Shown piece by piece: positions 1 through 4,067 of a stretch of DNA of 5,300 nucleotides. Origin of the DNA: Hyphomicrobiales bacterium. Lineage in GTDB: Bacteria; Pseudomonadota; Alphaproteobacteria; Rhizobiales; Devosiaceae. Numbering within the stretch: the first letter of the stretch is position 1; the number at the start of each line of letters is the position of its first letter. Made by a program: the position numbers and the translations under genes. Below the pieces are notes generated by a model. The model made no database searches and was not told the origin of the DNA. It was given only the letters and a program-made list of their open reading frames with translations. The DNA lies in NCBI GenBank assembly GCA_015487985.1, contig WFOP01000025.1, forward strand, positions 1-5,300. The letters are read 5' to 3'.

Positions 1-1097
1 ATAAGAGACAGCACCTGTACGATACATTAAAGGGGCTGGACCCTGCGCGCACCATGTTCCTGATTGCGTCAAAAACTTTCACCACCGATGAAACAATGAC
101 CAATGCCAAATCAGCCCGGGATTGGCTGGCCAGCGCTTTGGAGGAGCAGGCAGTAAAGGATCATTTTGTTGCCATTTCCACAAACATACCTGCCTGCGTT
201 GAATTTGGAATTGATGAAGCGCGTATATTCGGGTTTTGGGACTGGGTGGGGGGGCGATACTCACTCTGGTCCGCCATCGGACTGCCCGTTGCCCTGGCCA
301 TCGGCTTTGAGAACTTTGAACAGCTTTTGCTTGGCGCTTCAAAGATGGATACCCACTTTCGCGAAACAAAACTTGAGCAAAACCTGCCCGTTATAATGGC
401 TTTACTTGGTATCTGGCATCGAAATACCTGGGGTTTCCCCACCCATGCCATCTTGCCTTATGACCAGCGCTTGAACCGACTGGCACCTTATCTTCAACAG
501 CAGGATATGGAAAGTAACGGTAAGCGGGTGAGGGCGGATAACTCCCCGGTCAACCATGCAACCGGTCCCATCATATGGGGGGAACCGGGCACCAATGGCC
601 AGCATGCCTTTTACCAGCTTTTGCATCAGGGAACGGATATTGTGCCGTGCGATTTTTTGATCGCCGCCAACCCCCATGAGGAAATGGGGGAGCACCATGC
701 CAAGCTGATAGCAAATTGTTTTGCGCAATCGCGTGCGTTGAGTATGGGCAAAACCCTGGCGGAAGTTTTGTCTGAACTGGATGCGGCCGGAATGGAAAAA
801 CCTGCCGCAGAAAAACTGGCGCCTCACAAGGTATTTCCCGGCAATCGTCCCTCAAATACGTTGTTATATACAAAACTGACCCCGCAGACATTGGGCATGC
901 TGATTGCGCTTTATGAGCATAAGGTATTTGTGCAGGGCGCTATCTGGGACATAAATTCCTTTGATCAATGGGGCGTCGAGTTGGGAAAACAACTGGCCAA
1001 AGACCTGTTGCAAAACGTCAGGGGGAAAAGGGGGGCTGATACCTATGACAGTTCAACAAACGGCCTCTTGCGCGCGCTGAAACAGCGCCGAACATAA
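1..1097 (+). CDS. pgi: Glucose-6-phosphate isomerase, C-terminal part (5' end outside window)
   Basis: Cytoplasmic enzyme that interconverts glucose-6-phosphate and fructose-6-phosphate in glycolysis and gluconeogenesis. The frame is open from the left edge (first full codon at base 3), so the ATG at 54 is an internal Met within the conserved stretch TMFLIASKTFTT, not the start. 364 codons are visible. Family members have about 550 residues, so roughly 180 N-terminal residues are missing. Both family signatures are present: DWVGGRYSLWSAIG (about 240-281) and GAIWDINSFDQWGVELGK near the C-terminus. Catalytic residues can be placed by spacing to the E. coli enzyme: Glu355 is the E of WGEPGTNGQ (codon at 582), His386 is the H 31 residues later in ANPHEE (codon at 675), and Lys514 is the K of GVELGK. 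The C-terminus, with DSSTNGLL, is normal. No frameshift is seen. No convincing terminator follows the TAA. Its product, fructose-6-phosphate, is the substrate of the glmS gene downstream. Confidence 0.97.
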   Translation, partial: KRQHLYDTLKGLDPARTMFLIASKTFTTDETMTNAKSARDWLASALEEQAVKDHFVAISTNIPACVEFGIDEARIFGFWDWVGGRYSLWSAIGLPVALAIGFENFEQLLLGASKMDTHFRETKLEQNLPVIMALLGIWHRNTWGFPTHAILPYDQRLNRLAPYLQQQDMESNGKRVRADNSPVNHATGPIIWGEPGTNGQHAFYQLLHQGTDIVPCDFLIAANPHEEMGEHHAKLIANCFAQSRALSMGKTLAEVLSELDAAGMEKPAAEKLAPHKVFPGNRPSNTLLYTKLTPQTLGMLIALYEHKVFVQGAIWDINSFDQWGVELGKQLAKDLLQNVRGKRGADTYDSSTNGLLRALKQRRT

Positions 1098-1130
1098 CGG
1101 GCGGGCTATCGGGATATAAGGTACGCTCCC

Positions 1131-1336
1131 ATAACGCCTTAACGCACGTTCGTCGGCCAAGGGGGGCCGGGCGGGCCAATCTTTGAAAAAAACCGTTTAC
1201 CGATGCCCTGTCATTTGGTCCGGTGATTCTTCACGCCTCACAAGCATAGGCCGCATCAATATGTTCGCCCAAAAGGTGTCCATAGAGTTGTATCAGAATA
1301 GAGACGTGTCAGGGGGTGTTACCAGCAAGGCGTTAT
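1131..1336. repeat. Pair of perfect 10-base inverted repeats 206 bases end to end
   Basis: ATAACGCCTT at 1131-1140 is the exact reverse complement of AAGGCGTTAT at 1327-1336. The match does not extend on either side, and the flanks show no obvious target-site duplication. The pair lies entirely in the non-coding gap between pgi and tRNA-Lys. It could mark the ends of a small non-autonomous element, or be a chance match; a rough estimate puts the chance of a 10-base inverted pair in a gap this size at a few percent. Confidence 0.35.
1154..1169 (+). other. Short GC-rich hairpin downstream of pgi
   Basis: The arms CGGCC (1154-1158) and GGCCG (1165-1169) pair perfectly around a 6-base loop (AAGGGG), about 57 bases after the pgi stop. 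No T-run follows on the plus strand, so it is not a canonical intrinsic terminator. It could stabilise the pgi mRNA 3' end or mark a Rho-dependent end. Confidence 0.3.
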
Positions 1337-1386
1337 AATTGTGCCAATGTGTCATTATATCAGGGGGAAAGGGGGATTTGGTGAAA

Positions 1387-1461
1387 TGGTACGCCCGGAA
1401 AGATTCGAACTTTCGACCGTCCGATTAAAAGTCGGATGCTCTACCACTGAGCTACGGGCGC
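1387..1461 (-). tRNA. tRNA-Lys, anticodon UUU
   Basis: The reverse strand folds as a complete cloverleaf. The acceptor GCGCCCG pairs with CGGGCGT (7 pairs, first pair G-U). The D arm carries GCTCAGTGGTAGAGC. The anticodon stem TCCGA/TCGGA closes the loop CTTTTAA, with the anticodon TTT at 1427-1429 reading AAA and AAG lysine codons. The T arm contains GTTCGAATC. The discriminator is A, and the 3' CCA is encoded at 1387-1389. The gene converges on pgi. A sigma70-type promoter lies about 85-110 bases upstream (1546-1573). No other tRNA is adjacent. Confidence 0.97.
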
Positions 1462-1520
1462 ACATGATATATGCCAAACCTGCGACGACCGCCGCTGCAT
1501 ATACCTGATCACTATTCGGC

Positions 1521-1534
1521 ATTTGCCTGCAAAT
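1521..1534. repeat. 14-base palindrome in the tRNA-Lys leader
   Basis: ATTTGC and GCAAAT are perfect inverted arms separated by CT. It sits between the predicted start of transcription of tRNA-Lys (about 1539) and the mature tRNA 5' end, so it would fall in the pre-tRNA leader. It could be a protein-binding site or a small leader stem. No function is established. Confidence 0.3.
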
Positions 1535-1545
1535 GAATTCGCCGG

Positions 1546-1573
1546 AACATAGACATTGGCGGGCAAGTGTCAA
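1546..1573 (-). promoter_or_regulatory. Sigma70-type promoter, probably for tRNA-Lys
   Basis: On the minus strand, a perfect -35 hexamer TTGACA (1568-1573) is followed by a 16-base spacer and TATGTT (1546-1551), which matches 4 of 6 bases of the -10 consensus. Transcription would begin near 1539 and reach the tRNA after a leader of about 78 bases. It lies just downstream of the SPOR gene's stop on the same strand, so it gives the tRNA its own start. No alternative TTGACA occurs nearer the tRNA. Confidence 0.55.
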
Positions 1574-1584
1574 CCTCAATAAAT

Positions 1585-1605
1585 CAAATTGATTAAAGCA
1601 ATTTG
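1585..1605 (-). terminator. AT-rich inverted repeat after the SPOR gene, possible weak terminator
   Basis: CAAATTG (1585-1591) and CAATTTG (1599-1605) are perfect 7-base inverted arms with a 7-base loop, about 31 bases beyond the SPOR gene stop on the minus strand. The following minus-strand bases are ATTTATTG, not a clean T-run, and the stem is AT-rich, so termination would be weak. A separate perfect palindrome, TTTGTACAAA, overlaps at 1602-1611. Either could instead be a regulatory site. Confidence 0.3.
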
Positions 1606-1635
1606 TACAAAGAGGATTTTTATTATTTTTGACGG

Positions 1636-2556
1636 CTACATCGAACTGGTTTGTGAATCAGAATACTGAATTGGCAAACACTCGATTCCAACAACGCTGA
1701 TGCGCCGACAAAGCATCTCCGCTTCCGAATAGTTGGTGATCGGCCCCAATACGACCCGGAAGCTGTTATTTTGCAAAGGGTCAGAAATAGCGGGCTTCAG
1801 CCCAATCAGCAAAGTGCCCACTTTGCCGGAAATGTCATCCCACAGCGCATCGGCTTCGCTTTGCAAAACCGGTGGACCCAATGCAATGCCATATTCTGTT
1901 TGGCTCAACCCGACACTCACCGAAGCGCTGGACAAAACCTCCAGTTCAGATGCACCTTGCACCAGTTGGTTTGATTCTTCGGGGGGGGCAGGTTCAACCA
2001 TATCTCCTGATTGTACACTGTCATCGGCTGTTTGGGACGTTTCCAGCATATCGGGAATCGCCTGGGGTTCGGGGGGGGCGGTATCATGATCAGAAGAATT
2101 GGCCCCCTCAAACAGGGGGGTTTGGTTCAAAATGACGGTTCCCCCTTCGGCTTCAAACGTCACGGTATCTGAATCATTAATGGAGGCAGTGATGGATAAG
2201 GGGTCGATTTCTGCGCCCGGGGGGACAACCTCAAGCAACATGGGGATTGAAACCTCAAGTGCGCTAACGCGTTGATTGAACTGGTTTCTGTTTCTTTCTG
2301 CCAGAGTAAATTGACTGCGCAACTGGGTGGTGGCGCTGAGCAACTCCCTTTGAGAGGCGCTGAGCTGTTCAACCTGCGCCCTTAATTGGTTTAGCGTTCC
2401 CCCTTCCAGCCGGTTTGCATGCAAACCACCAAAAAGTCCCGCAGGCACAAAAGCACTCAGGGTTGTGCTCAATATGGCAATCCCCGTTGCAACAACGGCA
2501 CTGATCCCCCAGAAAGTCACATCCGATTGTTCCGGTTGACCTAATTTTGTCGTCAT
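1636..2556 (-). CDS. Membrane-anchored coiled-coil protein with C-terminal SPOR-like domain
   Basis: An uncharacterised protein of 306 residues from the ATG at 2556. An upstream in-frame ATG at 2589 would add 11 residues (MKLIRRFAGVI). I prefer 2556 because GGGGGT lies 4-5 bases before it, whereas 2589 has no ribosome site. From the preferred start: a short cytoplasmic N-terminus; a hydrophobic segment at about 15-45 (WGISAVVATGIAIL and following), read as a single inner-membrane anchor; a heptad-like, Gln- and Leu-rich coiled coil at about 53-108; an acidic, Pro/Ser/Thr-rich linker at about 128-205 with two APPE motifs; and a C-terminal domain at about 215-300. The last contains YGIALGPP, SEADALW, then FRVVLGPITNYSEAEMLCRRI, the layout of SPOR domains. 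SPOR domains usually bind denuded peptidoglycan glycan strands at division sites, so an envelope role is inferred. It is transcribed divergently from glmU. Both APPE codon runs create 8-base homopolymers. The function is otherwise unknown. Confidence 0.85.
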   Translation of the reverse strand: MTTKLGQPEQSDVTFWGISAVVATGIAILSTTLSAFVPAGLFGGLHANRLEGGTLNQLRAQVEQLSASQRELLSATTQLRSQFTLAERNRNQFNQRVSALEVSIPMLLEVVPPGAEIDPLSITASINDSDTVTFEAEGGTVILNQTPLFEGANSSDHDTAPPEPQAIPDMLETSQTADDSVQSGDMVEPAPPEESNQLVQGASELEVLSSASVSVGLSQTEYGIALGPPVLQSEADALWDDISGKVGTLLIGLKPAISDPLQNNSFRVVLGPITNYSEAEMLCRRISVVGIECLPIQYSDSQTSSM

Positions 2557-2560
2557 GATT

Positions 2561-2566
2561 ACCCCC
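2561..2566 (-). promoter_or_regulatory. Ribosome binding site supporting the 2556 start of the SPOR gene
   Basis: On the minus strand, GGGGGT at 2566-2561 resembles the GGAGGT core with one mismatch and sits 4 bases before the ATG at 2556. Upstream of the alternative ATG at 2589 the sequence is GAGTGATACACTAGTACAAA, with no purine-rich anti-16S match. This decides the start choice, with moderate certainty. Confidence 0.5.
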
Positions 2567-2622
2567 GCAAAACGACGAATCAATTTCATATTTGTACTAG
2601 TGTATCACTCTTCTGTGGTTTA

Positions 2623-2634
2623 TTGGTTTACCAA
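2623..2634. repeat. Small palindrome in the glmU/SPOR divergent region
   Basis: TTGGT and ACCAA are perfect 5-base inverted arms separated by TT. Its centre lies 23 bases from the centre of the larger dyad at 2637-2666. It may be a second operator half or a chance palindrome, and it overlaps the weak -35 candidate for glmU. Confidence 0.25.
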
Positions 2635-2653
2635 CTTTTTGTTGCCATATATT
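2627..2653 (+). promoter_or_regulatory. Candidate glmU promoter
   Basis: TATATT at 2648-2653 matches 5 of 6 bases of the sigma70 -10 consensus. The best upstream partners are TTTACC at 2627-2632 (4 of 6, spacer 15) and TTGGTT at 2623-2628 (3 of 6, spacer 19), both with imperfect spacing. Transcription would begin near 2660 and give a leader of about 40 bases before the glmU ATG. The -10 lies inside the 2637-2666 dyad, so a bound protein would occlude it. Confidence 0.3.
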
Positions 2654-2666
2654 CCAAGCAACAAAA
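2637..2666. promoter_or_regulatory. Perfect 9-base inverted repeat, candidate operator between SPOR gene and glmU
   Basis: TTTTGTTGC (2637-2645) and GCAACAAAA (2658-2666) are exact reverse complements around a 12-base spacer. The half-site centres are 21 bases apart, about two helical turns, as expected for a dimeric regulator. The arms are T-rich outside and GC inside the stem on the 5' side, the opposite of an intrinsic terminator (A-tract, GC stem, T-tract), so a DNA-binding site is more likely. It covers the best -10 candidate for glmU and could act on both divergent genes. The cognate regulator is unknown. Confidence 0.45.
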
Positions 2667-2701
2667 GCCGATAAATACAGTTGGGGACAAAAGCAAAATC
2701 A

Positions 2702-4063
2702 ATGGCCCATATCACAACAATAGTTCTTGCTGCGGGCGATGGCACGCGCATGCGATCCTCTTTACCCAAACTGCTTCATCCCGTGGTCGGCATGCCGATT
2801 GTCGGCCATGTGGTTCATGCTGCCAAAGACGCCGGTTCCGACACAATCGTGGGGGTAACGGCCCCCAACCGGCAGGATGTGCAGGATCTGATTCGCTCCA
2901 TTGCCCCCGATGCACAACTCTTTGAACAGACCGAGCGTTTAGGGACTGCCCACGCGGCACAAACAGCACGTCCGGTCTGGCAAAATGCCGACGGCATTAT
3001 TGCGGTCGTTTATGGGGACCATCCCCTGCTGCACGGGGATATCTTTACCCGTGTTTTTGAACAGCTTGAAGCGGGGTGGGATGCCTGTATTCTGGGTTTT
3101 CAGCCACAAGACCCAACCGGGTATGGCCGCTTCATAGTTGAAGAAGATCGCCTGCTCGATATTGTGGAACATAAGGACGCCAGCGCTGAACAAAGGGAGA
3201 TAACGCTTTGTAACGCCTGCATTTTGGCCTTTAAGGCGGATGCGTTTCGCCAAACCATCAACCGGGTCAAAAATGACAATGCGCAAGGGGAGTTTTATCT
3301 CACCGATATCGTAAAGCTCGCCAACCTTGCCGGGTTAAAGGTGACTTATGCCCTGGCGCCTGAAAATGACGTGATGGGTGTCAATTCGCGTACCCAGTTG
3401 GCCGCCGCCGAGGGCATTTATCAGCAACGCCTGCGCAACAAGGCCATGGAAAACGGCGCGACGCTTCGTGACCCGGCCACCACTTACTTTTCCCATGACA
3501 CAAAAATTGGCCGTGACGTTACCATTGAGCCGGGGGTGGTTTTTGGGCCGGGTGTAACTGTTCATGATGATGTTTACATCAAAGCCTATTCCCATATTGA
3601 AGGGGCAACAATTTCTTCTGGCGCCATTGTGGGGCCGTTTGCCCGATTGCGTCCCGGCGCGCAATTGGCTGAAAAATCCAGAGTTGGCAATTTTTGTGAA
3701 GTCAAAAATGCGCAAATTGGCGAAGGGGCCAAGGTAAACCACCTCTCCTATGTCGGCGATGCAACAATCGGGGGGGCGGCAAATATCGGCGCTGGCACCA
3801 TCACCTGCAACTATGACGGGTTTAATAAAAGCCACACCCAAATCGGGGAGGGGGCCTTTATCGGCTCCAATACGGCGCTTGTCGCCCCGGTTAGCATTGG
3901 TGCCCGGGCCATAGTTGCAGCGGGAAGCACGATTGTGCGCGATGTCGAAGCCGATGAGCTGGCTCTCACGCGGGCCGACCAGTCCAATCGGAGTGGGTAT
4001 GCGCCAAAACTGCGTGCCAGAGCACTGGCGAAAAAGAATAAAAATTCAAAAAAACAGGGTTAG
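2702..4063 (+). CDS. glmU: Bifunctional GlmU: glucosamine-1-phosphate acetyltransferase / UDP-GlcNAc pyrophosphorylase
   Basis: Cytoplasmic bifunctional enzyme. The C-terminal domain acetylates glucosamine-1-phosphate with acetyl-CoA, and the N-terminal domain joins the product to UTP to give UDP-GlcNAc for peptidoglycan and lipopolysaccharide. It has 453 residues from the ATG at 2702, the usual family length. A TTG at 2681 would add seven residues before the nucleotide-binding strand and has no ribosome site. Upstream of the ATG, GGGGA lies 14 bases away, which is a poor distance. N-terminal domain (about 1-230): LAAGDGTRM (9-17), Lys23, Gln76, LGTAHA (80-85), metal ligand Asp106 in YGDHPLL, Glu156, Asn171, Asn228. 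C-terminal left-handed beta-helix (about 250-435): Arg317, Lys335, His347, Tyr350, Asn361, Asn370 and Tyr371 match E. coli acetyltransferase residues with a constant offset of 16. Oddity: after Asn171 the usual Thr/Ser-Gly is Ala-Cys. The stop lies 4 bases before glmS, so the two genes form an operon. Confidence 0.98.
   Translation: MAHITTIVLAAGDGTRMRSSLPKLLHPVVGMPIVGHVVHAAKDAGSDTIVGVTAPNRQDVQDLIRSIAPDAQLFEQTERLGTAHAAQTARPVWQNADGIIAVVYGDHPLLHGDIFTRVFEQLEAGWDACILGFQPQDPTGYGRFIVEEDRLLDIVEHKDASAEQREITLCNACILAFKADAFRQTINRVKNDNAQGEFYLTDIVKLANLAGLKVTYALAPENDVMGVNSRTQLAAAEGIYQQRLRNKAMENGATLRDPATTYFSHDTKIGRDVTIEPGVVFGPGVTVHDDVYIKAYSHIEGATISSGAIVGPFARLRPGAQLAEKSRVGNFCEVKNAQIGEGAKVNHLSYVGDATIGGAANIGAGTITCNYDGFNKSHTQIGEGAFIGSNTALVAPVSIGARAIVAAGSTIVRDVEADELALTRADQSNRSGYAPKLRARALAKKNKNSKKQG
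4056..4059 (+). promoter_or_regulatory. glmS ribosome binding site inside the glmU 3' end
   Basis: AGGG at 4056-4059 lies 8 bases before the glmS ATG and overlaps the last sense codons of glmU. With a 4-base gap between the genes, this arrangement favours translational coupling. The gap leaves no room for a glmS ribozyme, which is a Firmicutes-type control element. Confidence 0.5.
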
Positions 4064-4067
4064 CTTT

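Larger units (their letters stand above)
1098..1386. other. Intergenic region between pgi and tRNA-Lys, no intact gene
   Basis: This 289-base stretch has no open frame with a credible start and ribosome site on either strand. It contains a GC-rich hairpin (1154-1169), a pair of perfect 10-base inverted repeats (1131-1140 and 1327-1336) and G-rich stretches. There is also a 25-codon stop-to-stop frame on the minus strand (1234-1308) with a recombinase-tail-like YGHL motif. A TATAAT hexamer at 1334-1339 has no -35 at proper spacing. No canonical Rho-independent terminator for pgi or for the convergent tRNA gene is evident. The region could be the decayed scar of an inserted element. Confidence 0.6.

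Noticed and set aside
54..56. ATG at 54 as the start of pgi
   Set aside because: The frame is open to the window edge and the residues before this Met match the conserved Pgi interior, so it is an internal Met.
1074..1088. Hairpin GCGCTG-AAA-CAGCGC at the pgi 3' end
   Set aside because: It lies inside coding sequence for the C-terminal RALKQRR and has no T-run after it; likely incidental.
1186..1230. Intrinsic terminator on the minus strand ending in a T7 run (A7 at 1186-1192)
   Set aside because: Only a weak 4-pair stem (ACCG/CGGT) with a long loop could be drawn, and it is not adjacent to the T-run.
1334..1339. TATAAT as a plus-strand -10 element
   Set aside because: No -35 hexamer at 15-19 bases and no gene on the plus strand downstream until 2702.
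1355..1579. 74-codon minus-strand open frame across the tRNA
   Set aside because: It translates the tRNA-Lys gene itself (ARSSVVEHPTFNRTVESSNL is a familiar artefact of tRNA translation) and has no independent support.
2681..2701. TTG start for glmU seven codons upstream
   Set aside because: No ribosome site precedes it, and the family begins right before the LAAGxGTRM strand, which fits the ATG at 2702.
3335..3841. 168-codon minus-strand open frame opposite glmU
   Set aside because: It is a shadow of the clearly real glmU on the other strand, with no family similarity.
4064..4067. glmS ribozyme upstream of glmS
   Set aside because: Only 4 bases separate glmU and glmS and the sequence before them is coding. 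The ribozyme belongs to Firmicutes-type leaders.
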